From positions 1 through 37,061 of the forward strand of contig JAPKDL010000020.1 in assembly GCA_028822585.1 (NCBI GenBank): a stretch of DNA of 37,061 nucleotides, in the 5' to 3' direction. This DNA is from Alphaproteobacteria bacterium (GTDB lineage: Bacteria > Pseudomonadota > Alphaproteobacteria > UBA8366 > GCA-2717185). Shown here one piece after another: positions 26,125-33,525 of this stretch. A program made the translations under genes and the position numbers. The notes under the pieces are model-generated. The model searched no databases, was not told where the DNA came from, and saw nothing but the letters and a program-made list of their open reading frames with translations. How positions within the stretch are numbered: the first letter of the stretch is position 1; each line of letters begins with the position of its first letter.

Positions 26125-27258
26125 CTATTCAGTTTTTCTCAGTAAATTACTTTCTAAATAGCCACGTCGGCCGTCTATGAGTTCAATGAAGCTCCATTGA
26201 TTATCGGAGGAATACCCAAGCAACTGTACTTCGTCACCCTTTTTTAGTAACGCGACGGTAATATGGTTGCGGGATGGCCCCTTACGAACGCTGCCTGTTC
26301 CTAATTTACTGAAAAATCGAACTGAAGTTATTGCCTTTCCACGGGGAGGTTTTTTTCGGTCTATCGATTGTTTTATTTCTATCGTCTCCCTGTTTTGGAC
26401 TTTTGACAATACCGACTTTCCGGCGTCCTGAACGTTACTTGCCTGTAACTCTTTGAAGGTAAAAATATTTTCTTCAACCAGGTCGGCTGGCAGATCGCGT
26501 TGAGCGATACGTCTGGCCTTCTTTAATTGCCCACTCAGTCCGTAAAACATGGCTAGGTTCTGGCGTGTTTGCACAGACGGACTGTCGCGTTTGATAACAT
26601 CTTCGAGGATATCGATTGCTTTGTAGATCTCACCATTTTGTGCAAGCGAAAGGGCATAGTTATTCTTGACATCAACATTATTAGGTGAAAGTTCTAAAGC
26701 GCGGTTGTAAGCCTTTTGCGCATCATGATAATTCTCGAATCTATCATGTATAATACCCAGCGTAGAATGAACCTCCCACCGTTCAGGTTTGATCTGGGCG
26801 ACCTCCTTCAGCGTCACATGAGCATCATTAATAAGCGAAGCCGAGAGCTGCGATTTTGCGAGCTCTATTTTTAGATCGCTGTCGTTGTTAAATTTGTTTA
26901 ATACAGCCTGAATTGCCTTGATACTTTCTTTGGAAAGGCCGAGATAACGAAGGTTCCGAGCATAGCCAAGCAAAGCTTTTTTATCTTCTGGATCGCGCTC
27001 GTAGAGACGATCATAATAAGAAGCTGCTTTTTCGTAGTCGTTTGCCAGCTCCGCTCCAGCTGCCAGTTCCCACAATGCCAAGTTAAGCGAATTAGTTTTG
27101 TTAAGTGGCTTAGTATTCTCGACTAATTTTCCGGAGCCCTTTACGCATCCATTAGAAAATACAATTAGCAAGGCGACCAACAAAAATCGGCAGATTATCT
27201 GTGACCGAAACGTTACTGGTAGTTCTGACATTAAGTTTTCAAAACCGCACCGCGGCAT
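26125..27258 (-). CDS. tadD: TadD-like TPR lipoprotein with C-terminal SH3-like domain
   Basis: The product has 377 residues (ATG 27258; ATG 27231 also possible). A lipoprotein signal ends IVFSNGC. TPR units follow between about 60 and 240: GAELANDYEKAASYYDRLYE, LGIIHDRFENYHDAQKAYNR, KNNYALSLAQNGEIYKAIDI. TadD in other Tad loci is a TPR lipoprotein that helps secretin assembly. The last 70 residues look like a bacterial SH3 domain (VALLKKGDEVQLLGYSSDN, IDGRRGYLESNLLRK), which is not part of ordinary TadD. Its orientation against the rest of the machine is also unusual. The linker contains many Lys, Asn and Ser residues. Confidence 0.8.
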   Translation of the reverse strand: MPRCGFENLMSELPVTFRSQIICRFLLVALLIVFSNGCVKGSGKLVENTKPLNKTNSLNLALWELAAGAELANDYEKAASYYDRLYERDPEDKKALLGYARNLRYLGLSKESIKAIQAVLNKFNNDSDLKIELAKSQLSASLINDAHVTLKEVAQIKPERWEVHSTLGIIHDRFENYHDAQKAYNRALELSPNNVDVKNNYALSLAQNGEIYKAIDILEDVIKRDSPSVQTRQNLAMFYGLSGQLKKARRIAQRDLPADLVEENIFTFKELQASNVQDAGKSVLSKVQNRETIEIKQSIDRKKPPRGKAITSVRFFSKLGTGSVRKGPSRNHITVALLKKGDEVQLLGYSSDNQWSFIELIDGRRGYLESNLLRKTE

Positions 27259-27418
27259 CTCCGTTACGCCTTCTTGCTCACCAAGCCCTAGCGTCCGGCA
27301 TAAGCGTGAATAGGCTTTAGTTTTGGTCCACGGGTTTTTAATTTTATTACCTTTCTATTATAATATATTTTTTGGTATGATTAAACTCTGAACGTTAGTG
27401 ATAAATTGAAATAGCTCC
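27259..27418. promoter_or_regulatory. Divergent promoter region between tadD and the tadG group
   Basis: The 160-base gap is strongly A+T-rich before 27419 and holds a consensus-like -10 element TATAAT at 27359-27364, about 55 bases before the plus-strand start. No good -35 is placed at 17 bases. The minus-strand tadD promoter must also lie here or within its leader. Confidence 0.4.
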
Positions 27419-27874
27419 ATGGGCAGATTAAAAAACTTAGTAAAAATACTTTCGTTACTGTTAATTGTAGGTGGTAATTTTTTGCCGACGACAGTTACTG
27501 CCACACAATTAAGGGTAGACATTAACAAAACGCAAGTGATTGAACTCAACCAACCCGCTACAGTTGTTTCCGTCGCAAATCCAAATATAGCAGATGTAAC
27601 GGTGCAATCACCTCGGGTCATTCTGGTTATTGGCAAGGCGACAGGGGAAACCACCATCCACATTAGCAATAAGGGTGGGGGACTACTGACGTATGATATT
27701 TTCGTTTCACCGTCCATAGTTAACAAGGTAACCGTAAATTTAGGATCAAGCGCAGTGCAGACCTTGCAATGTCTGCCACGTTGTATCCCCGTTGGAAATT
27801 TAGGCTCAGGGCCGAAAAAGGGCGGCAGTAGCGCAGGCGCCCCATCGGCCATTACAGGTATTGCACAGAAATAA
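27419..27874 (+). CDS. Small secreted pilus N-terminal-domain protein (secretin N-domain paralogue)
   Basis: The protein has 151 residues. A signal peptide ends near residue 28 (LPTTVTA), followed by one domain of about 70 residues: RVDINKTQVIELNQPATVVS, then NPNIADVTVQSPRVILVIGK and TTIHISNKGGG. This is the pilus-formation N-terminal domain that also begins the CpaC secretin in this window (YVQLSEPVRDIVIANPDIS). Here it stands alone, without the secretin ring. The tail contains a CLPRC pair and a Gly/Ser/Lys-rich segment. It lies 122 bases ahead of the tadG-like gene and may dock on the secretin or peptidoglycan. No ribosome site is obvious. Confidence 0.78.
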   Translation: MGRLKNLVKILSLLLIVGGNFLPTTVTATQLRVDINKTQVIELNQPATVVSVANPNIADVTVQSPRVILVIGKATGETTIHISNKGGGLLTYDIFVSPSIVNKVTVNLGSSAVQTLQCLPRCIPVGNLGSGPKKGGSSAGAPSAITGIAQK

Positions 27875-27996
27875 TAAATTCGAGTATGAGAAATAATGCT
27901 CGCGCGGAATTAGTGACTTTCAGAGCGGCTGAGATAAGCTATTTCCATTTCGATGATGGATAAATTTATTAGAACAGGCTAGCTAGATAGGTTTGA

Positions 27997-29544
27997 ATGC
28001 GTTTGACTGATTGCTTAAGATTCTTTCGCCACCAGGCAGGTGGTGTTGCAGTAATTGTGGCACTGACCCTAATTCCTATCCTAGCTGCAAGCGGTGCCGC
28101 AATCGATTTTGGGCGGGCCTATGCGGTAAAGGCTCGTTTGACCAGTGCCTTAGATGCAGCCGGACTAGCTGTCGGATCGAGTAGTCCAGAGGATGCGTCT
28201 CGCATTTTAGCTCGGTTTTTTGCCGCCAACTACCCTGCCGAAAAACTCGGCGTCCCAGTGAGCCCCACGGTAACGATTGTCAACGGAGAGATACAGCTTA
28301 CAGCTGAGGCAAGGATCCCGACTAAATTCCTCGGTTTGATTTCCATTCCTGAGCTCACCGTTGTGGCCCAGTCCACAATAATTCGGGAATTAAGGGGCGT
28401 GGAAATTGTTCTAGTATTGGATAACACGGGTTCAATGCGAATAAACAATAGGATAGGTGCTTTGCGGGACTCTGCACAGGCACTGGTCGACATCGTGTTT
28501 AACAATGAAAATGAACCTGATGACCTTACTATGGCGCTTGTTCCCTTCGTAACAACAGTTAACATCGGAAATGGACCAGGGATTCAGCGATTTGTTGATT
28601 TTCCCAACGCCCCCGCAAACGAATACCCACTTCCTCCTAATATTGATACGGAATGGAAGGGTTGCGTTGAAGCACGCCCCGCTCCAAATGATGAAAACGA
28701 CGTATTCCTGCGAGGCGATGATGAAAGAGGTAATTGGTCCCCTTATTTTTGGGAGGCTGAAACCATTTACAGCAGTGGTCAAAATTTTAGCCAATGCCAA
28801 AATACTTGGTGGGAACCAGACGTAAACCCACGCAGAATTCCCCCACTACCCAGACCTACCGGACGCGCTGGTGACCCTCCATTTGCCAGTGGCTTGGGTG
28901 GTCCAGGAGGGAATGTTTTAAAGAGAAATGGCTTCAAGCTCTTGGACATAACGCCCACAGACACGAGAGGGCCCAATAAAGCTTGCCCTCAGGCGCTGAC
29001 GCCACTAACCAACAATCGTGCGAGGCTTGAAGAGGCAATTGCCACGATGACGCCATGGAATGGTAACGGGACTATTGCCCATTTAGGGGCAGTTTGGGGG
29101 CTTCGTGTCCTGTCACCGGGCGCACCCTTTACAGAGGGGGCATCTTTTAATGACCCGGACGTCAATAAGGTGATGGTCATACTAACAGATGGCAGGAATC
29201 TAATTTCTTCGGTCAACAGGCGTTGCACTAGGACCAACCCTAAATATAATTCTCATTATACAGGTTACGGTTACATCAGCGAAGGTAGACTTGGCACAAC
29301 GAATATACGTCGTGTAGAGAGAGTACTGAACGAAAAGATGAGAAGAACCTGCGAGAATATTAAAGAGCAAGGCGTTGAAATTTTTACAATAGTATTCGGA
29401 CTTGAGGATAGGGGCATTCAACGCCTGTTCCGAACATGCGCCAGCACACCTGAAAATTTCTTCGAATCCCCTAATAATGAAGCCTTGGACACGGCATTCA
29501 GGGCAATTGGAGCTAAATTGAGCAACTTGCGTGTCGCTAGATAA
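27997..29544 (+). CDS. tadG: TadG-like pilus protein with von Willebrand A domain
   Basis: The 515-residue protein opens with a prepilin-like or membrane segment: GGVAVIVALTLIPILAASG, then AAIDFGRAYAVKARLTSALD, the Tad/TadG N-terminal domain. A VWA domain starts near residue 135 with IVLVLDNTGSM, a MIDAS site of the D-x-T/S-G-S kind. MVILTDGRN near 391 is a later metal-loop segment. The Pro/Asn/Trp-rich middle (about 190-320) is an insertion between parts of the VWA fold. TadG and its VWA relatives are envelope-spanning and help tether or stabilise the Flp pilus. The tadE gene follows two bases later. Confidence 0.87.
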   Translation: MRLTDCLRFFRHQAGGVAVIVALTLIPILAASGAAIDFGRAYAVKARLTSALDAAGLAVGSSSPEDASRILARFFAANYPAEKLGVPVSPTVTIVNGEIQLTAEARIPTKFLGLISIPELTVVAQSTIIRELRGVEIVLVLDNTGSMRINNRIGALRDSAQALVDIVFNNENEPDDLTMALVPFVTTVNIGNGPGIQRFVDFPNAPANEYPLPPNIDTEWKGCVEARPAPNDENDVFLRGDDERGNWSPYFWEAETIYSSGQNFSQCQNTWWEPDVNPRRIPPLPRPTGRAGDPPFASGLGGPGGNVLKRNGFKLLDITPTDTRGPNKACPQALTPLTNNRARLEEAIATMTPWNGNGTIAHLGAVWGLRVLSPGAPFTEGASFNDPDVNKVMVILTDGRNLISSVNRRCTRTNPKYNSHYTGYGYISEGRLGTTNIRRVERVLNEKMRRTCENIKEQGVEIFTIVFGLEDRGIQRLFRTCASTPENFFESPNNEALDTAFRAIGAKLSNLRVAR

Positions 29545-29546
29545 AA

Positions 29547-30086
29547 GTGAATGTTGTCATGATTCTAGGTCCAAGAAAATTGGTTCGACGCTACTTAGAA
29601 TGCAAATTTTGCCAATGGCGCCAGGATAACCGCGGGTCAGCAGCAGTCGAGATAGCGCTAGTAATGCCTGTGCTTCTTTTTCTCCTCTTTGCGATGATTG
29701 AAACCATCTACATGTTTTTTATCGCGATAGTGCTAGAAGGTGCAACAGCGGACGCATCACGCCAGATCAGAACCGGTCAGGTGCAAAAAGCAGGCGCTCC
29801 AGTTGCTGCGTTTCGCGACGAGCTCTGCAGAGGGATGAGTGGTATAGTCGACTGTGCAGACCTTCGGATTTCCGTTCGTAATTTCGCACGATTTAGAGAA
29901 GCAAATGCTGTAGCCGAGGCTGGCAACAATGTGGGCAATGCGTTTGCACCAGGGAACGCGGGCGACATTATTGTCGCTACGGTCACTTATAAATACGACT
30001 TTATTACGCCAGCTCTAAGCAACGTACTAGAAAACCAGGTAATCAGTAGTAGCAGTGCTTTTCGCAACGAACCGTTCGGAGATTAG
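29547..30086 (+). CDS. tadE: TadE-like pseudopilin (first)
   Basis: The 179-residue (GTG start 29547) or 175-residue (ATG 29559) protein carries the TadE motif RGSAAVEIALVMPVLLFLLF near residues 29-48. This is a short leader followed by a hydrophobic helix with Glu at position +5 after the presumed prepilin cleavage G|SAAVEI, so CpaA in this window should process it. The rest is periplasmic with two Cys residues (RDELCRGMSG, IVDCADL) that could form a disulfide. It sits directly after tadG, and the next tadE-like gene overlaps its end by 32 bases. Confidence 0.87.
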   Translation: MNVVMILGPRKLVRRYLECKFCQWRQDNRGSAAVEIALVMPVLLFLLFAMIETIYMFFIAIVLEGATADASRQIRTGQVQKAGAPVAAFRDELCRGMSGIVDCADLRISVRNFARFREANAVAEAGNNVGNAFAPGNAGDIIVATVTYKYDFITPALSNVLENQVISSSSAFRNEPFGD

Positions 30087-30618
30087 GGAAATTAAACTTC
30101 GCCTATCCCAATTCGCAAAGGAGATCCGCGCTCTCGGAGCCTTAGAGTTTGCTCTAATGGTCCCGGTTTTGTTACTGTTATGGACGGGTACAGTCGAATT
30201 GGCCGCACTTCATCTCGCCAGTCGGAAAGTGACAATCGCAGCACAATCCGCAGCCGACTTAATCTCGCAAGAGGTCTCAGTAACAGACGCCACGCTGGAA
30301 GATATTGAGCAGGCTATCAACGCAATTATGGCTCCCTATCCAACAGACACGTTGGGAATAAATCTAGTCAGTGTGACGGCTGACAACGACGGCAATGTTG
30401 GGATCGGCTGGCGGTACAACGGGGGATTTGCCGGCGGGGGGGCCTTAGGAGCTATTCCGCCGCGCGCTATACCACTAGTTGAACGGAATGACAGCGTCAT
30501 CGTGGCAATAGTAACCTACCGACACCGGGGGACTTTTGACCTTTTCTTCACCACTACAGAGATAACAGAAGAGGCCTTTGTTAGACCACGCCGTGTGGCC
30601 CAAATTCCTCAACTTTGA
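30055..30618 (+). CDS. TadE/TadF-like pseudopilin (second)
   Basis: The 187-residue protein has a hydrophobic N-terminal segment ALGALEFALMVPVLLLLWTG at about residues 26-45, then ELAALHLASRKVTIAAQSAA. This is the TadE/TadF pattern with a conserved Glu-Phe. No start other than GTG 30055 exists in frame before the membrane segment, so the gene overlaps tadE by 32 bases. The Glu is closer to the Gly than in the first tadE (G-A-L-E-F), so the processing site is less certain. It is probably a minor pilin. Its periplasmic part carries a Gly-rich loop (GGFAGGGALG). Confidence 0.82.
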   Translation: MLFATNRSEIREIKLRLSQFAKEIRALGALEFALMVPVLLLLWTGTVELAALHLASRKVTIAAQSAADLISQEVSVTDATLEDIEQAINAIMAPYPTDTLGINLVSVTADNDGNVGIGWRYNGGFAGGGALGAIPPRAIPLVERNDSVIVAIVTYRHRGTFDLFFTTTEITEEAFVRPRRVAQIPQL

Positions 30619-30622
30619 GTAG

Positions 30623-30634
30623 CGCTATATAGCG
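30623..30634. repeat. Perfect 12-base palindrome CGCTATATAGCG
   Basis: The palindrome lies five bases after the stop of the last tadE-like gene, in the 107-base gap where that operon and flp converge. No T-run follows, so it is not a classic terminator. It could be an operator or a weak pause site. Confidence 0.6.
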
Positions 30635-30725
30635 ATCAAAACCATTGCAGTAAGATAGTAAAAGTTGGGTTGCTATCATCTGCCACGAAGACGCATGATA
30701 TCTTATATTAAGGCATATCGCCCTG

Positions 30726-30902
30726 TTACGACAACGCACCCGCGATTGTGTTGAATGTATCTGATAATGAAGTGCCCAATAGAGTCACGCCAGCAATGAT
30801 AACTACCGCTATCCCTGCAGCAATCAAACCATATTCAATCGCCGTCGCCCCCGACTCATTTTTAGCTGCCTTTTGGACTTCAGCTATGACATTTTTAAAC
30901 AT
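30726..30902 (-). CDS. flp: Flp/Fap major pilin
   Basis: The product has 58 residues, starting at ATG 30902 with AGGAG seven bases upstream; the open frame extends further but without a ribosome site. The pre-pilin is a short hydrophilic leader (MFKNVIAEVQKAAKNESG), then the Flp signature ATAIEYGLIAAGIAVVII with Glu +5 and Tyr +6 after the cleavage Gly, then a short tail ending TIAGALS. It is the structural subunit polymerised by the Tad machine, cleaved by CpaA. It is transcribed against the tadE genes and separated from cpaA by an IS remnant. Confidence 0.92.
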   Translation of the reverse strand: MFKNVIAEVQKAAKNESGATAIEYGLIAAGIAVVIIAGVTLLGTSLSDTFNTIAGALS

Positions 30903-30989
30903 TACATTACTCCTGATTGTTATCTTGCTCCGAATCCAATGTTCGTGATTAACATACGAAAAAAAAAAATTCAACTGATTTTCTAGACT
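30903..30989 (-). promoter_or_regulatory. flp leader with an 11-A homopolymer
   Basis: The leader before flp (minus strand) contains a run of 11 A residues (T on the coding strand) at 30959-30969, about 57-67 bases ahead of the start, next to GTTGAA on one side and CGTATGTTAAT on the other. Those could be -35 and -10 elements, but the spacing, about 12 bases, is shorter than normal. Any slippage in the tract would change it. The IS remnant begins at 30990, so the promoter ends there or was supplied by the IS. Confidence 0.45.
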
Positions 30990-31210
30990 TGTCACGGTTT
31001 AGTTCCGGATACTTGATAGCGAGTTTAGCAATCAAAGAGAGCGGCCATGGGACAACGATACGGTGAAGAATTCAAACGGGAAGCTGTACGTTTTGCATTG
31101 ACGAGCGGGCTTCCTCGAAAGCACCTTTTGACAGGTTTGGGGATGGTTTTTAACCTTGAACAAATGGATGCAGCAAAGTCGAGATGATGATCTTCTGAAA
31201 GGCCCTCAGG
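30990..31210 (+). pseudogene. IS3-family OrfA remnant with its left end
   Basis: TGTCACGGTTTAGTTCCGG from 30990 looks like an IS terminal inverted repeat. ATG 31047 opens MGQRYGEEFKREAVRFALTSG, the start of IS3-family OrfA helix-turn-helix proteins. After a frameshift near 31135-31160 another frame gives LNKWMQQSRDDDLLKGPQ, the next conserved part of the same protein. The copy stops there. OrfB and the right end are absent, and cpaA's end follows at 31233. Confidence 0.75.
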
Positions 31211-31232
31211 TATCCCACTGCAGCTTCAACGG

Positions 31233-31775
31233 TTATGAGACAAGGAACAGTAGCTCAAAAGAAGGGATCTGATTGAGGATAGCAACTGCACCACTGCTAA
31301 TCGCAACACCATAAGGAATGTACTTTCTCCCTCTGTGCAGGCGCTCTACCCAGGCTATCTGCTGTAGAAAATTGGGTAAGGCAAGGCGTCTAAAACCAAG
31401 CAACATAAGCGCGAAGATGCCGCCCGCAATAGCTACAAAGAAAAAGTAAGCGTACATTGCATCGGGGCCTGTCCAGATATTGATCGCGGCTAACAACTTT
31501 GCGTCACCGCCACCAAAATAACCCCACATAAACAAGAGGAAGCCTAACACTAGAGTCCCTCCCCCAACAGCTAAATGCTTCAATATCACAGTCAATTCCC
31601 AATCAAGCAGCAGAGCAGTTGGGACAAAAAGAACCGCAATCGCAATTGGTATAGCATTCGGAATCTCGAAACGAACGAGATCGTTCAGCGCTGCCCAACA
31701 TACAAGTAAAATAAAAACCAACAAACTAAGGGTAGCGATTGTAGTCATATCCATATCGCATAACCTACAATCCAT
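31233..31775 (-). CDS. cpaA: Prepilin peptidase CpaA (TadV), A24 family
   Basis: The protein has up to 180 residues with about five to six membrane segments. The two aspartates of type IV prepilin peptidases are present: the first in ALNDLVRFEIPN (about residue 32) and the second in the FGGGDAKL motif (GxGD-like, near residue 92). It is the short, methylase-less form usual in Tad loci, and cleaves the leader of Flp and of the TadE pseudopilins. The start may be ATG 31775, overlapping the regulator gene by 11 bases, or ATG 31754, which has AGG about nine bases upstream. It is cotranscribed with the regulator. Confidence 0.9.
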   Translation of the reverse strand: MDCRLCDMDMTTIATLSLLVFILLVCWAALNDLVRFEIPNAIPIAIAVLFVPTALLLDWELTVILKHLAVGGGTLVLGFLLFMWGYFGGGDAKLLAAINIWTGPDAMYAYFFFVAIAGGIFALMLLGFRRLALPNFLQQIAWVERLHRGRKYIPYGVAISSGAVAILNQIPSFELLFLVS

Positions 31776-32475
31776 CGAGACCAGCCAGTAATTTTAGTCT
31801 GGTGTAATCAATTATTTCAAAGCTTCGGTTGCGCCTTTCCATTATCCCATTTCTGACCAGACCCCCAATAGCATGGGCGACTTTCAATTTGTCAGTGCCA
31901 GACCAACTCGCAATTTTGGTATGTGCGGGAACTACGTCAATAATCCAGGTGCCATCTCCTCGCGGATTAGGTTCTGAAATCCGCAATAACTCAAGATACA
32001 CCCTTTGATTCGGTGAAAGCGTGCTCAACGAAGACACGCGATCTGTCATTGTTCGGATTATATTAGCTAACTGGTCTAGCAAGTCGAGTGAGATCTTCGG
32101 AAAACGCATAAGCATTTCTATGAAAACATCGCGCTTCATTCGAGCAACGATGCACTCCTCACTTCCAACAACTCGCGCTGACCGCCCGCGGCAATCGACC
32201 GCGGATAGCTCTCCAAAATTCGAGCCTTGAACAAGCTCAGCCAAGGAAACCTCCTGGTCTTCACCAGCTAAGTTCATAATTCTGACGTTTCCTTTTACGA
32301 GGAAGAAAATCTCGTGCTGGTCTTCATCACTTTTATCAAGAATTATTTCATCATGCTTAAACTTTAGCCATTCACATTTATTTTCCATTTCAACGCGCGC
32401 TGCATCGGGCAACTCTTTCAGAAGTGTAACGTCCTTAAGACAACATTCAGCCAAATTCGAATTGATAACCTGCAT
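31765..32475 (-). CDS. Crp/Fnr-family transcriptional regulator
   Basis: The protein has 236 residues from ATG 32475 (241 from GTG 32490). The N-terminal cyclic-nucleotide-type beta-barrel spans about 25-140, with FFLVKGNVRIMNLAGEDQEVSLAEL around the turn and SNFGELSAVDCRGRSARV, the phosphate-cassette region. A dimer helix around LLDQLANIIRTMTDRV follows. The C-terminal winged helix-turn-helix includes PAHTKIASWSGTDKLKVAHAIGGLVRNGI, shorter of consensus than Crp. The FGE...R-S-A segment is close to cAMP-binding Crp, but the ligand is not proved. It overlaps cpaA, so it is a natural candidate controller of this pilus locus. Confidence 0.85.
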   Translation of the reverse strand: MQVINSNLAECCLKDVTLLKELPDAARVEMENKCEWLKFKHDEIILDKSDEDQHEIFFLVKGNVRIMNLAGEDQEVSLAELVQGSNFGELSAVDCRGRSARVVGSEECIVARMKRDVFIEMLMRFPKISLDLLDQLANIIRTMTDRVSSLSTLSPNQRVYLELLRISEPNPRGDGTWIIDVVPAHTKIASWSGTDKLKVAHAIGGLVRNGIMERRNRSFEIIDYTRLKLLAGLDGL

Positions 32476-32665
32476 CGCAAACGCCCCCACTCCCTCAATC
32501 GTGTTCCAAAATAACGCTAATGCTACACCAAAGCCTCTCAGTAACCTGAGCTAAACTTACAATAAATTCTAATTAAAAGGTAGTCACCACACGACAATTC
32601 ACCATAATATTGATGTGGCAGCGAAGTTTTTAGATTAATAGATTCTGGGTTAATCCACTGGAAAA

Positions 32666-32740
<75 letters not shown>

Positions 32741-32921
32741 ACTCGCCGATTTCTCAGCGAAGCGATCGGGGAAGTACCACCTATTCTCACGCTTGGCAAG
32801 AACCGCTCTTCAAAAAAACCTAATTCTGTTCACCCTGGTTCACTGGTTCAACATGCGACATTAACAAAACCTCCACCGCTTCGGCCTCCGGCACAGTTTT
32901 AACATCGGACCTAACCCTTTC

Positions 32922-32984
32922 TCACACCTGAGCCAGAAATATCCACATCACCTCATCATCTTCGACGACCAAAATTTTCGCCAA
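32922..32984 (-). pseudogene. Possible response-regulator receiver-domain remnant
   Basis: A short minus-strand frame from TTG 32984 reads LAKILVVEDDEVMWIFLAQV and then a stop. The wording matches the first beta strand and acidic pair of a receiver domain (KILVVEDDE). Twenty codons only; after the stop the same frame runs on with VPEAEAVEVLLM but no recognisable conserved Asp or Lys. It may be a decayed gene end near the tRNA. Confidence 0.4.
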
Positions 32985-33525
32985 CAACCAAACTCTATAC
33001 AGACCAGATACTCTGACAGGCAGAACATCACCGTCAAAATAAAGATAACCCTTAATTGGTTACGGTTTTGTCAACGACGTGCAGATTATTTTACTTTATC
33101 CCTTTCTGGCCACATTAGTTTGGTAGGCACCATGCGAAGACACGTCCAAAGGAGCCACAATCAAACGTTATTGCCAATCATTTACGGGCACAGAAAGCGT
33201 TTGGCTATATCGTTAGGTGATAGCGTCGGCGGTTCCCGCATCACCCCGTGAGTCGTGACCTGATATTCAGTGTCGAAAATCCAGGCGCTTGAACTGCAAA
33301 GCCAGTCATTTAAGCCATTACCAGAAAACCTCCGATTTAGCGATGCGTGAGAACCATGACACAATGTGCGCGAGCGTTTACAGCCCTTAAAGCCATAATG
33401 CCACCTCCTAGCCACTTTTCGGCCTGGCAAAGCAACTGATCAAAACGGATGGGTGTCATCTTTTTCAGTAGCGTCACTAGTCATCAACACAGAAGACCTC
33501 TATATTTCAATCGATTGAAAGTGAG
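32985..33525. other. Intergenic region between the tRNA side and the aminotransferase gene
   Basis: I find no gene here. A minus-strand frame of 82 codons at 33182-33430 has no recognisable motif. The region beside the tRNA at 32741-32921 holds only the leading tRNA promoter area and the receiver remnant. The plus-strand enzyme's promoter should lie between 33430 and 33525. Confidence 0.45.

Noticed and set aside
33182-33430. 82-codon minus-strand frame before the PLP enzyme gene
   Set aside because: Composition and lack of motif suggest noise; no start signal.
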